A DNA stretch of 64,000 nucleotides from Rhizobium sp. ZPR4 (lineage in GTDB: Bacteria; Pseudomonadota; Alphaproteobacteria; Rhizobiales; Rhizobiaceae): contig NZ_CP157967.1 of NCBI RefSeq assembly GCF_040215725.1, positions 868,001 to 932,000 on the forward strand, in the 5' to 3' direction. Positions 38,199 to 47,191 of this stretch are shown here, one piece after another. How positions within the stretch are numbered: position 1 is the stretch's first letter; each line of letters begins with the position of its first letter. The notes under the pieces were generated by a model, which was not told the DNA's origin, did no database searches, and was given only the letters and a program-made list of their open reading frames with translations. Position numbers and translations under genes: made by a program.

Positions 38199-38555
38199 GG
38201 CGTCCGCACCCGTTTGGGCCGCACGCGTTGGGGGGGGCGGCTGAAGCATATTGTATTTAGTAAGCGTACAACTATAGACTGTGTTATCTTGTCCGGTGCG
38301 CGCATTGGCTGTGCGCGGCTTGTTTGTTTTGTCATTACGACAGGTGAGTGACATTTTTATCACGCTTGCCACTCTTCTGCGTTGTAAAAAAGTAGTTCGG
38401 CAGCCTTATTAACTTGCTGTAGCAAGGTCACGAGTTCAGTTTGACGGCGAAGCTTATTGCTTCGCCCTGTTTGAGGGGAACAGTCAGGCTATGGAGGGGC
38501 ACGTTGTTGTCTGCCGGGAGACTCCATCTCTGACGGATAGTCGAATGGAGACACC
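38199..38555 (+). promoter_or_regulatory. 357-base region upstream of the porin gene
   Basis: No gene seen. It contains a run of eight G (38231-38238), GTGA-N8-TCAC (38348-38363), a near-perfect palindrome CTTGCT-GT-AGCAAG (38413-38426) and a perfect 8-bp hairpin GGCGAAGC-TTATT-GCTTCGCC (38446-38466) about 90 bases before the porin ATG. This suggests a regulated promoter and a structured 5' leader, as is common for outer-membrane porins. Confidence 0.5.
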
Positions 38556-39659
38556 ATGAACATCAAGAGCCTGCTTCTTGGCTCCGCCGCTGCCATCGCT
38601 GCAGCGAGCGCCGCCCATGCCGCTGACGCTATTGTATCCGCCGAACCTGAACCGCTTGAGTATGTCCGTATCTGCGATGGATATGGCACAGGCTATTTCT
38701 ATATTCCCGGTACCGAAACCTGCCTGAAGATCGGCGGAAAGGTTCGCACGGAAGGCGAGTGGTATGACGCCTATAATCCGCGCAGCAAGGTCGGCACGCT
38801 CTGGCATGAGCGTGTGGAGCTCAATGTCGATACGGCGACCGACACCGAATACGGACCGTTGAAGACCAATACCATCTTCCGCTGGGAGTGGAATGATGGG
38901 GGCGCAACCTCCGCCAAGTTGCTGTTCGCCAATATCAGCCTCGGCGGCTTCACGGTCGGTAAACTCGACTCTCAATACAATCTTTACGTGGGCTATGCTG
39001 GCGATGTCGTCAACGACGACGTGATCTATGACGGTCCGTATGAACTCAATCAGTTGACCTACAAATACGATCCGGGCAACGGCTTCTCGGCTGTGATCTC
39101 GCTGGAAGACTCCAATTCAACCTCCGATGGTGAGGCCTCTTACGGTGCCAGCTGGTGGACGGACGACAAATCCAACCACTATGCTCCGGACGTCGTTGCT
39201 GGTCTTGGCTACAAGGCCGACAATTGGGGCATCAAGGTCGTCGGCGGTTATGACTCCATCGTTGAGGAAGGTGCCATCAAGGCTCGCCTGGACGCCAAGT
39301 TCGGTGGCGTGGAGGCCTTCCTGATGGGTGGCTGGAATACCGATGGCGACAAGCTGAACAAATATGCCGGTACGAACCAGGATATCTCGGCCTGCACGAC
39401 CGCGAGCGGCACCAACGCGGCCAAGTGCGGCTGGGGTGACTGGGCGCTCTGGGGCGGTGTCGGCGTTCCGGTCAACGATAAGCTGAAGTGGAACCTGCAG
39501 CTTGCCTATACAGATTCGAAGATCTTCGAAGCGACCACAAACCTCAAAATCTATCCGGTCAAGGATTTCCTCGTCGAGCCGGAACTCACCTATGTGCATT
39601 ATGACTACATCAAGGATGATACGGTCGCCGGCATCCTTCGTTTCGAGCGGAATTTCTGA
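38556..39659 (+). CDS. Porin, RopA/Porin_2-like
   Basis: The 367-residue outer-membrane protein has a signal peptide (LLLGSAAAIAAASAAHAADA, cleavage near residue 23). The alphaproteobacterial Porin_2 start follows (EPLEYVRICDGYGTGYFYIP, TETCLKIGGKVRTEG). It ends with alternating aromatic strands and Phe (LRFERNF), the C-terminal signature for BAM recognition. Four cysteines, including CTTASGTNAAKCG, may form disulfides in the loops. It forms a trimeric diffusion channel. The terminator follows directly. Confidence 0.93.
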   Translation: MNIKSLLLGSAAAIAAASAAHAADAIVSAEPEPLEYVRICDGYGTGYFYIPGTETCLKIGGKVRTEGEWYDAYNPRSKVGTLWHERVELNVDTATDTEYGPLKTNTIFRWEWNDGGATSAKLLFANISLGGFTVGKLDSQYNLYVGYAGDVVNDDVIYDGPYELNQLTYKYDPGNGFSAVISLEDSNSTSDGEASYGASWWTDDKSNHYAPDVVAGLGYKADNWGIKVVGGYDSIVEEGAIKARLDAKFGGVEAFLMGGWNTDGDKLNKYAGTNQDISACTTASGTNAAKCGWGDWALWGGVGVPVNDKLKWNLQLAYTDSKIFEATTNLKIYPVKDFLVEPELTYVHYDYIKDDTVAGILRFERNF

Positions 39660-39710
39660 TCGAAAACGGTCCCCGGTCCAGGCAGGCTGAGGGCTTGCAA
39701 ATCGAATATG

Positions 39711-39737
39711 AGGCCCCGTCATCGAGCGGGGCCTTTT
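39711..39737 (+). terminator. Intrinsic terminator of the porin gene
   Basis: Stem AGGCCCCG with CGGGGCCT, an 8-base loop and TTTT after it, 52 bases after the porin stop. Confidence 0.92.
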
Positions 39738-39908
39738 CATTTTGCACTAACCCGCTATCCGGCTGTTAAGCACGATGCCATCCTTGCGTGCAGTTTTGCC
39801 ACGGTTTGACGGATTTTCGCGCGAACCTTGATAAGGTTGGCTTGCTAAAGCTTACCTTTGGCTGTATTTCGCTTCCCCGGGGTTGTATCCTAAATTGCCG
39901 GAGGGAAT

Positions 39909-40235
39909 ATGCGCATACGTGCTACAATGGCGGCGAGCCTCGTCGCTATATCGACCATTCTATCGAGCTGTCAGACACCGCAGGAATCTGCGATGAATGC
40001 CGAAATGACCTGCCAGTCGCAAGGGTTCCGTCCGGGAACGCAGCGCTATAATCGCTGCGTCGGCGCGACCTATCAGTCCAATCGCGTGCAGGCGCAACAG
40101 GCTGAAAATCAGGCTGCCGCTGTGGCTGCTGCAGGCATCATCGGCGGCGTTCTCGTCGGGGCTGCTGTCAGCGACAATCATCATCGCGGCTATTACGGCC
40201 GTCCCTATTATCGCCGCTGCTATCGCTGCTGGTAA
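39909..40235 (+). CDS. Small glycine-zipper lipoprotein, unknown function
   Basis: The 108-residue protein has a lipoprotein signal with lipobox LSSC (cysteine at residue 21). A short conserved-looking motif follows, MTCQSQGFRPGTQRYNRC, with two cysteines, and then an Ala/Gly hydrophobic stretch (AAAGIIGGVLVGAAVSDN) and a Tyr/Arg-rich tail. Similar small envelope proteins are common in rhizobia, without a known role. It precedes other small exported proteins here. Confidence 0.7.
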   Translation: MRIRATMAASLVAISTILSSCQTPQESAMNAEMTCQSQGFRPGTQRYNRCVGATYQSNRVQAQQAENQAAAVAAAGIIGGVLVGAAVSDNHHRGYYGRPYYRRCYRCW

Positions 40236-40313
40236 GGCGTGGCTTTACATGCATCCCATCATGCTCCGTCGGCTCACGCCGGCGGAGTTTTCGTTTTCAA
40301 GCGTAACGAGCCG

Positions 40314-40574
40314 TTAGTCTGGCGGGCTCATTTCCTGGCGGTTGACGAGTTTCAGGCTTCGGTCTGGCTGGACGATATAGGTCTCCTCGACTTCCTGGCC
40401 CCACTGGTTTGTGAAGTGATGCTGGAATTGCGAACCAGGAGGCGATTTCGTCAGCTTCATATGCGGTTGGCCGCCATAGGTGATGCTGCCCGGAACGGGC
40501 TGTACCGATTCGGCCGTGTTGCACGCAGAAAGCAGCGGCGCGCATAACAGGAGAGTCATTATATAGGGCTTCAT
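40314..40574 (-). CDS. Small lipoprotein, unknown function
   Basis: The 86-residue protein has signal MKPYIMTLLLCAPLLSAC, with the lipobox LSAC at residues 15-18. The rest is polar, with a short GQEVEETYIVQP stretch. The frame is open 16 codons upstream, but the signal peptide starts at 40574. No family recognised. Convergent with the gene ending at 40235. Confidence 0.65.
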   Translation of the reverse strand: MKPYIMTLLLCAPLLSACNTAESVQPVPGSITYGGQPHMKLTKSPPGSQFQHHFTNQWGQEVEETYIVQPDRSLKLVNRQEMSPPD

Positions 40575-40749
40575 TGCTTTGACTTTCCGCCCGCTTTCCG
40601 TCTCGCGAAATCCGTCGCACAATAAAGACGGAAGGGCATCTATGAGTGTGGCTCCAAATCACTATATACAGATAATGACGGCGTGCTCGGCAGCAAGGTT
40701 GTTGTGCGGATTTACTTGATGGCGCCGCCGGATTTCGAAGGAGTCGCAT

Positions 40750-41154
40750 ATGTTTACGATTGCGAGATCGATAACTGCCGCAGGCTTTGGTCTTTTGTTG
40801 GCGGCCGGTGCCGCCATGCCGGCGAATGCCATTACCATGCCGACCCTGACCGTGCCTGCAACCGAACAGTCGGACATCATTCAGGTTCGCGATCACGGCC
40901 ACGGCCATTGGCATCACCACCATAATCGTTGGGGTAGCGGCCATCGGCTGCATGGCAATGATAGTTACTACGACGATGATTCGGACAGCGGCGTGCTCTT
41001 CAAATCCTTCGTGACCGGCACTCTGTTCAACAGGCAGGGCTCACAGAGCTACTACGGCGATCATGCGCGTGACTGCGCAAGCCGCTACCGCTCTTACCGC
41101 GCCTCCGATAACACCTATCAGCCGAGCCATGGACCGAGGCAGGTGTGCCGTTGA
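40750..41154 (+). CDS. BA14K-family protein
   Basis: The 134-residue exported protein has a Sec signal (ITAAGFGLLLAAGAAMPANA, cleavage near residue 28) and a His-rich segment (RDHGHGHWHHHHNRWGSG). A C-terminal BA14K signature follows, CASRYRSYRASDNTYQPSHG. This family was first described in Brucella as an immunoreactive protein and is widespread in Rhizobiales. The His-rich part could bind metal; that is inference. The tRNA-Pro gene follows. Confidence 0.83.
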   Translation: MFTIARSITAAGFGLLLAAGAAMPANAITMPTLTVPATEQSDIIQVRDHGHGHWHHHHNRWGSGHRLHGNDSYYDDDSDSGVLFKSFVTGTLFNRQGSQSYYGDHARDCASRYRSYRASDNTYQPSHGPRQVCR

Positions 41155-41240
41155 ACGGCAACTTTTTCTGAGCAGGCCGACACTTTTCGCTTGCGTCGGG
41201 AAACGCTAAACTCTAAACGAAACAAGCCGTTTCGGCAGGT

Positions 41241-41317
<77 letters not shown>

Positions 41318-41353
41318 TTTATCTCCTTGAACTCCCAATCAAAATTCTGAAAA

Positions 41354-42049
41354 TCAGCTACACCAGGACGATGCCTGGCCGGTCCAGCGGCGCGCAAGAC
41401 CTTCCGACACCATTTGGTCGCCGAGCGAACGCCCCGCGCGCATGGCAATGCGCAGCTTGCCGCCATTCGGGTCGTCGCGGCGGCTGCTGCCGGAAAGCAC
41501 GAAACTTCCATCGTTGAGAATGGCCTGCAGGCGCAGTTTCGCGGCCACGCCTCTCTGTCTTTCGCTGGGGCAGCGCGCAGCACCGGCATCCGGCACATCG
41601 ATATCGGCCAACTGAATCCTGATGCCATCCTGCCAGAATGTATTGCCATCGACGACGCAATTCGTTCCCGAGCCGGCGGCACAAAGCACGAAACGGCCGC
41701 CGGACTGTGCCCGCAAGCTGGGTATGGGTCTCTCGACCGGTATCTTGTTGACGGGCATCGCCACGGGAATGGCGGCGGGCGGCACCGGCAGGGCAGATGT
41801 CGCGCGCGGCTCCGAAGTGACGGCTGCCGTCTTGATCTGCGGCTTTGCCGCCGGCACGGGTGCTTCCCGGGCCATATGCGGCATGCTGGCGACCGCGTCG
41901 GCGCGGGCCAGCATCGACGGCATATCCTTGCGATGCTGATAGGCGTAGATGCCGGCTACCGTTGCCAGGCCGACAACGCCCCATAGCCACATCGAATTGC
42001 CCGCCTTGGACTGCGGCTTGCGCCGCGTGCGTCGTTTCGCTTTCGCCAT
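41354..42049 (-). CDS. Membrane-anchored thermonuclease-like protein
   Basis: The 231-residue protein has a basic N-terminus, one membrane anchor (MWLWGVVGLATVAGIYAY, residues ~20-37) and a Pro/Ala-rich linker. A C-terminal SNase-like fold follows (FWQDGIRIQLADIDVPDAGA, RQRGVAAKLRLQAIL, GGKLRIAMRAGRSLGDQMV). The Asp of the metal site is present, but other catalytic residues are not clearly aligned, so activity is uncertain. Start at 42049 preferred over one five codons upstream. It ends 37 bases after tRNA-Pro on the other strand. Confidence 0.7.
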   Translation of the reverse strand: MAKAKRRTRRKPQSKAGNSMWLWGVVGLATVAGIYAYQHRKDMPSMLARADAVASMPHMAREAPVPAAKPQIKTAAVTSEPRATSALPVPPAAIPVAMPVNKIPVERPIPSLRAQSGGRFVLCAAGSGTNCVVDGNTFWQDGIRIQLADIDVPDAGAARCPSERQRGVAAKLRLQAILNDGSFVLSGSSRRDDPNGGKLRIAMRAGRSLGDQMVSEGLARRWTGQASSWCS

Positions 42050-42142
42050 GGTATCATCCCTCAATTGCGAGGGCGATTATCGCCGCCATTTCTTACCGAT
42101 CCGTTGGCTTTGGCAGAGATCATGAGCTGCGATGGGGCAGGG

Positions 42143-42535
42143 CTACTTCGCTGCGGCTGTCGGCAACTTCAGTTTTACCGACATCGTCACCTGTCCGTTG
42201 ATGGAAAGTCTCGTGCCGCGATTGTCGAGATTGTTGACAGAGGTATTGCTCGACAGAGCACTGATCTCGCAGGCATCGGCGAGCGTGTCGAGCAGGGTGG
42301 CGCAGCTGCTTGCGGCAATCTTGTAGAAGGATTTCAAGGCCTTCTCCTGCTGCTCCTCGCTGTCGCCGTCCGCCACGGGGTAGGAGATCGATAGTCCCGA
42401 TTGCACAGAAATATATCCTTCGGGCGGCTGGCGAGGGTTGCGCAGCGGGAGATTCGAAAAGTTCTGCGCGAGGGCAGGCAGAGCCGTCGCTGCAAGCGTC
42501 AAGCTGAGAACAGTCCGGATCAGAAGTTTGGTCAT
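42143..42535 (-). CDS. Exported protein, unknown function
   Basis: The 130-residue protein has a Sec signal (LIRTVLSLTLAATALPALA, cleavage at ALA-QN near residue 24). A polar mature part with two cysteines follows (ASSCATLLDTLADACEIS). It ends in alternating beta-like residues (SINGQVTMSVKLKLPT). No family recognised. Probably periplasmic. Confidence 0.65.
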   Translation of the reverse strand: MTKLLIRTVLSLTLAATALPALAQNFSNLPLRNPRQPPEGYISVQSGLSISYPVADGDSEEQQEKALKSFYKIAASSCATLLDTLADACEISALSSNTSVNNLDNRGTRLSINGQVTMSVKLKLPTAAAK

Positions 42536-42776
42536 CATTGCGCCTCCGTTTTTTCCGCTTATCGCAGATGCGAATAAAGGCTTGGTGATGCACTAACTTA
42601 AAATTGTATCTTCGATCGAATTTTCCGTAAAATTTGCGAATCAGAAATGCGCTGCGCTGAAATGCTTCCTTGCCAACCCCGTATGCAAGGCGCATAGTCT
42701 AGTCGTGTCGTCGGGAATAAAACGGGTGCCGGCGAAGTACTGCGTGCTTCTGCCCGACGGACAATGAGACGCGCAA

Positions 42777-42989
42777 ATGCTGGACACACCTATCCATCCA
42801 CGAGATCTGCCGCTTTTTTCAGACGATCTGGATCGACTTGAGAAGGTTCTGGACATCGTCTGCAAGGATCGTGGCATGAACCCTCGCAGCCTTGAGGCCG
42901 AGCGCCTGGGCGCACTGATTATTCAGCTTTATCGCCAGGGCGTGAAGGACGACGCGAAGCTGCTCGCGCTTGCACGGGCTTATTTCTGA
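42777..42989 (+). CDS. Small conserved helical protein
   Basis: The 70-residue acidic protein (MLDTPIHPRDLPLFSDDLDRL and AERLGALIIQLYRQGVKDDA) has no signal peptide. It seems to be fully helical, without recognised motifs. Similar short proteins occur widely in rhizobia. The role is unknown; a simple dimerising adaptor is a guess. Its composition and codon use are like those of known genes here, which supports real coding. Confidence 0.65.
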   Translation: MLDTPIHPRDLPLFSDDLDRLEKVLDIVCKDRGMNPRSLEAERLGALIIQLYRQGVKDDAKLLALARAYF

Positions 42990-43152
42990 CGCAGCTGCGT
43001 TTTTTTGTGGCCGAAAATCTAATCGATTTAAGCTGATTTCACATAGCAGCAATGATGCTTTGTGCCTGTTCGAAGCGGACCGGCCTCCCTATATTTGCTG
43101 CGTTGCACAAAGAGATTCGATTTCTCGATGTCACTGATTCTGGAAAGGAACA

Positions 43153-44235
43153 GTGCGCGCCAGCCTGCAGCGGAAGAAAAACCGACCGCGGCTGACGTGG
43201 ATAGAAAGGTCCATGATGAATTTTAAAGTTCCGAGCCGGCTTCGCCGCTTGCTTGTCGATTCCGTCGAGCTGCCGCAGCTCAAGTTTCCGATGACGCAGC
43301 CGCTGTCTCAGCCGTCGCGCCGTCGCGTTTCCACGCGTCCGTCGCCGCAGCGGCTGACGGAAGTTTTGTGGTTCGGCCGTAATCCCGGCAATCTGCGCAT
43401 GCTCGAATATGTGCCGCCGGGCGTGAAAGGGCCGATGCCGCTCGTCGTCGTCCTGCATGGCTGTCATCAGAATGCCGAGGATTTCGATCGCGCGAGCGGC
43501 TGGACGGCACTTGCCCGCCAGCATGGATTTGCGGTGCTTTATGCGGAGCAAAAGGCATCGAACAACCCGAATCTCTGTTTCAACTGGTTTCGCCCGAGCC
43601 TGGTCACGCGCGATCGCGGTGAACTCGGCTCTATCAGAGAGATGATCGATTTCAGCCGCCGTCTGCATGCGATCGACGATAGCAGGATTTTCGTCATGGG
43701 CCTCTCGGCCGGTGGCGCTGTGGCAGCCGCATTGCTTGCGACCTATCCGGAACTCTTTGCCGCAGGCGCCATCATCGGCGGCCTGCCTTTCGGCGCTGCC
43801 CGCGATGCCATGTCGGCGCTTGACGTCATGAAGCGCGGCTCGAGCCGCCCGGCCGAAAAATGGGGCGAGCTCGTTCGCGAGGTTTCCCCCGAAGCCGACC
43901 GTTATCCGGTCGTCTCCATCTGGCATGGCGACGCCGATGATGTCGTGTCCTTTGCCAATGCGGAAGCATCCGTCGCGCAATGGCTGACTGCGCGCGAGCG
44001 CCCGCGCACCAAGGGCCGGCTGCGTCTTTTCGAAGGCGGCGAGCGGCGCGAATGGCGCGACGACTATGGCCATATGATCCTGGAACTCGTGACGCTGAAC
44101 GATTTCGGGCACGGTCTGCCGGTTGGCTCCATTGTTGAAGGCTGGGAGCCGGCAAACAACACTGAACGCTATATCCTACCCGCTGCCCTTTCGGCGCCCG
44201 AAGAGCTTGTCAAAAGCTGGAAGCTCGCAGCCTAA
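43153..44235 (+). CDS. PHB-depolymerase-family esterase
   Basis: The 360-residue alpha/beta hydrolase (Esterase_phd family) has the oxyanion segment VVVLHGCHQNAEDFD and nucleophile GLSAGGAVAAALLATYPELF. It also has the Asp region WHGDADDVV and a C-terminal histidine (GHGLPVG). Family members degrade poly-3-hydroxybutyrate oligomers or other esters. No clear signal peptide. The start is either GTG 43153 or ATG 43213/43216; all keep the domain whole. Confidence 0.82.
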   Translation: MRASLQRKKNRPRLTWIERSMMNFKVPSRLRRLLVDSVELPQLKFPMTQPLSQPSRRRVSTRPSPQRLTEVLWFGRNPGNLRMLEYVPPGVKGPMPLVVVLHGCHQNAEDFDRASGWTALARQHGFAVLYAEQKASNNPNLCFNWFRPSLVTRDRGELGSIREMIDFSRRLHAIDDSRIFVMGLSAGGAVAAALLATYPELFAAGAIIGGLPFGAARDAMSALDVMKRGSSRPAEKWGELVREVSPEADRYPVVSIWHGDADDVVSFANAEASVAQWLTARERPRTKGRLRLFEGGERREWRDDYGHMILELVTLNDFGHGLPVGSIVEGWEPANNTERYILPAALSAPEELVKSWKLAA

Positions 44236-44341
44236 GGCAGACCGTGCAAACCTGCGCCGCGGCTTGCTATAGTGATATGCGAAAGGTCAGGGATTTAACG
44301 CGCAAGGGGCGGGTCTGAGAGACCGCCATGCACTTTAGAGG

Positions 44342-44632
44342 TCAGTCGTCATTGGTGGCATTCAGGTTTTCCGGCCGAATGCCATCATTTTCGGACCAGT
44401 GCTTAAAGCGAATGCCAGGACCGCCCGTGCCGTCACTGCCACCGGCGAGGAAAAGTACACCGTGGCTCTCGAGGACGGAGCGAACTGTCGCAAGTGCCCT
44501 CATGTCTGCCGAACCGGCTTCGGTTTCCAGCGCTTCGATTGCTGAAACCGGAAGTTTGCTTTCGCTGGCGAGCGTTTCCACCGTCAGTCCGAGCATGGCG
44601 CGCGCGCCGCGCAATTGTGCTGAAGTAATCAT
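44342..44632 (-). CDS. Small helix-turn-helix protein (XRE-like)
   Basis: The 96-residue protein has an XRE-type helix-turn-helix (SAQLRGARAMLGLTVETLA with KLPVSAIEALE, residues ~4-40). An acidic tail follows that resembles others in rhizobial small regulators (ESHGVLFLAGG). A solitary DNA-binding protein, probably a regulator; target unknown. It lies between the esterase and the exopolysaccharide locus but on no clear operon. Confidence 0.75.
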   Translation of the reverse strand: MITSAQLRGARAMLGLTVETLASESKLPVSAIEALETEAGSADMRALATVRSVLESHGVLFLAGGSDGTGGPGIRFKHWSENDGIRPENLNATNDD

Positions 44633-44696
44633 GAGTTAAGTCTATCGTATCGGCTCGAAAAGCGGAACCGATTTCGGATAAAAATCGCCTGTGGAT

Positions 44697-45932
44697 TTAA
44701 AAGGCGGCCGCACTTTTCTCGCGGTCTTCCATCGTGTTGTCCGAGCTGGAATTCGCCACCAATCCCAGCGGGGCAGGGGCGGGGTAGCCGAGCAGATCAT
44801 GATAGATCTTTTCGGTCGCATCGGCCATGCCGGCCAGCGTATAGCCATCCTTGCGGCGGCGGGCTTCGGCGGTAAAGTTCGCCAGCAGCGTCGGATCGGC
44901 AAAACGTGCCATCGCGACCGCCAACGCTTCCGGGTTATCGCTGTTCGGCACGATGTAGCCGTTCTTGCCGTGCTCCAGCACCGTGCGTGCGCCACCGACG
45001 TCCGCCAAGAGGAGCGGCTTGCCGGCAGCCGCGGCCTCCAGCATCACATAGGACATCGCCTCGTAGCGGCTCGGCATGACGACGACATCGAAGGCATCGA
45101 TGGCCGTCACGCCCGGCATGCTGCCATCGATGCGGGCGCGATCTTCAAGCCCGGCCGCCTTGATCATCTCTCTTGTAGTGTTGGCCAGCTCACCAATCCC
45201 GATCATCAGCAGATAGGCTTGCGGTAACTGGGCCGCTATCCTCGCAAAAGCCGCGACCAGGCGTTCCGGCGCTTTCTGTCGGGTCATCCGGCCGACGAAA
45301 CCGAAGAGCAGGGCATCCTGAGCAATGCCATATCGCCTGCGGATGGCAGCGCGCTGGCTGACGGGAGGCGCGCTGACGCCGTTGACCACGACGCGCAGGC
45401 GTTTCTCCGGGATGCCGATCGACAGGGCGTGGTTATATTCATCCTGCGAAACGCAGACCAGGCGATCCGTCAGCCATGTTCCGAGAAGGCGCTCGATACC
45501 GCCATAGATCAGACGGCCTTTCGCGCCGAGCGTCGGGTCCATAGTGCGGAAGGCATGCGGCGTGTAAAGAACCGGCACATGCCGTCCCGGCAGCCGCAAG
45601 CGCGTGAGCGCGCCTGCCTTGGAGCTGTGGCCATGGATCAGATCGAACGGACCGTGAATGGCGGCGATCTTGCGGAGATGCCACCATGCCGTCAGGTCCC
45701 AGGGGCCGGGCGCGCGCCGCATGGCGAGCGGGATCACCTTGTCCAGGCCGATGTTTTCCAGTTCGGCGACGAAGGCGGGCTCGGCACGTACCGGCGAATA
45801 GATGGCCGTTACGGAATGGCCGCGATGCTGCATAGCCCGGCACAGATCGAGAAAATGTCGCCCGGAGCCGCCGCCGCTCGGCTCGAGAACCTGCAGCAAC
45901 GACAGGCGCTTGACGTTGGTGCGAATGTTCAC
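44697..45932 (-). CDS. GT4-family glycosyltransferase
   Basis: The 411-residue retaining glycosyltransferase has the N-terminal acceptor domain (LLQVLEPSGGGSGRHFLDLC) and C-terminal nucleotide-sugar domain with the EX7E motif in SRYEAMSYVMLEAAAAGKP. It starts with GTG at 45932, overlapping the TGA of the polymerase gene upstream by four bases (GTGA), and has an AAGGGAAG site. Last gene of the initiating-transferase-polymerase operon; it should add a sugar to the lipid-linked repeat unit. Confidence 0.92.
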   Translation of the reverse strand: MNIRTNVKRLSLLQVLEPSGGGSGRHFLDLCRAMQHRGHSVTAIYSPVRAEPAFVAELENIGLDKVIPLAMRRAPGPWDLTAWWHLRKIAAIHGPFDLIHGHSSKAGALTRLRLPGRHVPVLYTPHAFRTMDPTLGAKGRLIYGGIERLLGTWLTDRLVCVSQDEYNHALSIGIPEKRLRVVVNGVSAPPVSQRAAIRRRYGIAQDALLFGFVGRMTRQKAPERLVAAFARIAAQLPQAYLLMIGIGELANTTREMIKAAGLEDRARIDGSMPGVTAIDAFDVVVMPSRYEAMSYVMLEAAAAGKPLLLADVGGARTVLEHGKNGYIVPNSDNPEALAVAMARFADPTLLANFTAEARRRKDGYTLAGMADATEKIYHDLLGYPAPAPLGLVANSSSDNTMEDREKSAAAF

Positions 45933-47191
45933 GGCGCAGCTTCCCTTCTGTTCAAGTCGCGCTGATACTTTTGCTCCAGGGCGCCGCAGCCCCAGACGAC
46001 GCCGATCAGCATGTAGAAATGGCGCCAATGGTCCGTGTCGATGACATTGCCGATGCCGACATGGCCGAGAATGACGATCCAGGCGATCATCACGTAAGGC
46101 TGCCAGGGGCGCTCCCTCAGCAGGTTGCGGAAGCCGATATAGATGGTCCAGCAGATCATGCTGATCCACGTTACGAAGCCGATCCAACCGTAGGTGGTCA
46201 GTGTCTTCAGCCAGGTGTTGTGCTCGTCCTCGCGAAAGATCTGACCGAAGACCAGCGGCCCAATGCCGAGCGGCCGTTCCATCGACATCTGGAAGCCGAT
46301 GCTATGGCGCTCGAAGCGGCCGAGATGCCCGCCGTCATAGCTCTGCACCAGCTGCAAGCGGGTGGAAAACAGGTCGCTGACCTGGGGGAACTGCAGCGCG
46401 ACGACGAGCAGGACGACCATCAGGAGGATCGCCGCCAGCGACATCACAAGGATGCGCAGCCGAAACGTATTGCTGCGATGCTTCAACAGCATGCAGAAGA
46501 TCAGCATCACCGAGGCGAAGGCGAAGAGAGCCCAGGCCGCGCGCGAGAAGGACAGGAAAATGCCGAAGGCGAGCACGAACAGGCAGATGCCCTTGATCGG
46601 CGCCTTCTTCAGGTCGCCGATCAGCAGGCCGTGCATGAGATAGAGGCTTGGCGCCACGAGATAGGGGCCGAAGACGTTAGGATCCTGGAACGCGCCCATG
46701 GCGCGGTCGTAGCGGGTGAAGATGTCGAAGCCCGGAACGGCGTGGAAATAGCCGAGAATGCCAAGGCTTGCGGTAATCAGCGCCGCGACAACCCATGTAT
46801 TGAAAATCAGCTTCAGCCGCTTTTCGTTATCCTCGGTAATGGCAGCATAGAAGACGGCGCTTAGCGCCAGAAAGGTCGAGACGGCAATATAAATCGGGCC
46901 GTCGAGGTGGTTGCCGGCAGCAAGATCGTGCATCTGCGTGATCGAGAGCATCCCGCCGACATTGAATGTCAGGAACAGGGCCAGAAGCGGCGCCACACTG
47001 CGCGATATTCTCAGCCCGAGGATGAACCAGGTACCGATCAAAAAGGCGAGCCACAGCTCGTAAGGCGCCGGCTCGGCGATGACGAAGCCCGACAGGAACA
47101 CGCCGATGGCGACGCTGGCCGTACCGACCAGCCGCATAGCGGCAAGCTGCGGCTGCGCGACGCGGGGCGATGGCAGGTCGATCGCGCTCAA
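45929..47191 (-). CDS. Wzy-like O-antigen ligase/polymerase
   Basis: The 420-residue membrane protein has about ten or more hydrophobic segments and the Wzy_C-type region with a large periplasmic loop (RTRLQLVQSYDGGHLGRFERH-like part, then IGPLVFGQIFREDEHNTW). It should polymerise or ligate lipid-linked repeat units. It overlaps the initiating transferase gene by four bases and the GT4 gene by four bases, so three genes are translated together. Confidence 0.87.
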   Translation of the reverse strand: MSAIDLPSPRVAQPQLAAMRLVGTASVAIGVFLSGFVIAEPAPYELWLAFLIGTWFILGLRISRSVAPLLALFLTFNVGGMLSITQMHDLAAGNHLDGPIYIAVSTFLALSAVFYAAITEDNEKRLKLIFNTWVVAALITASLGILGYFHAVPGFDIFTRYDRAMGAFQDPNVFGPYLVAPSLYLMHGLLIGDLKKAPIKGICLFVLAFGIFLSFSRAAWALFAFASVMLIFCMLLKHRSNTFRLRILVMSLAAILLMVVLLVVALQFPQVSDLFSTRLQLVQSYDGGHLGRFERHSIGFQMSMERPLGIGPLVFGQIFREDEHNTWLKTLTTYGWIGFVTWISMICWTIYIGFRNLLRERPWQPYVMIAWIVILGHVGIGNVIDTDHWRHFYMLIGVVWGCGALEQKYQRDLNRREAAP

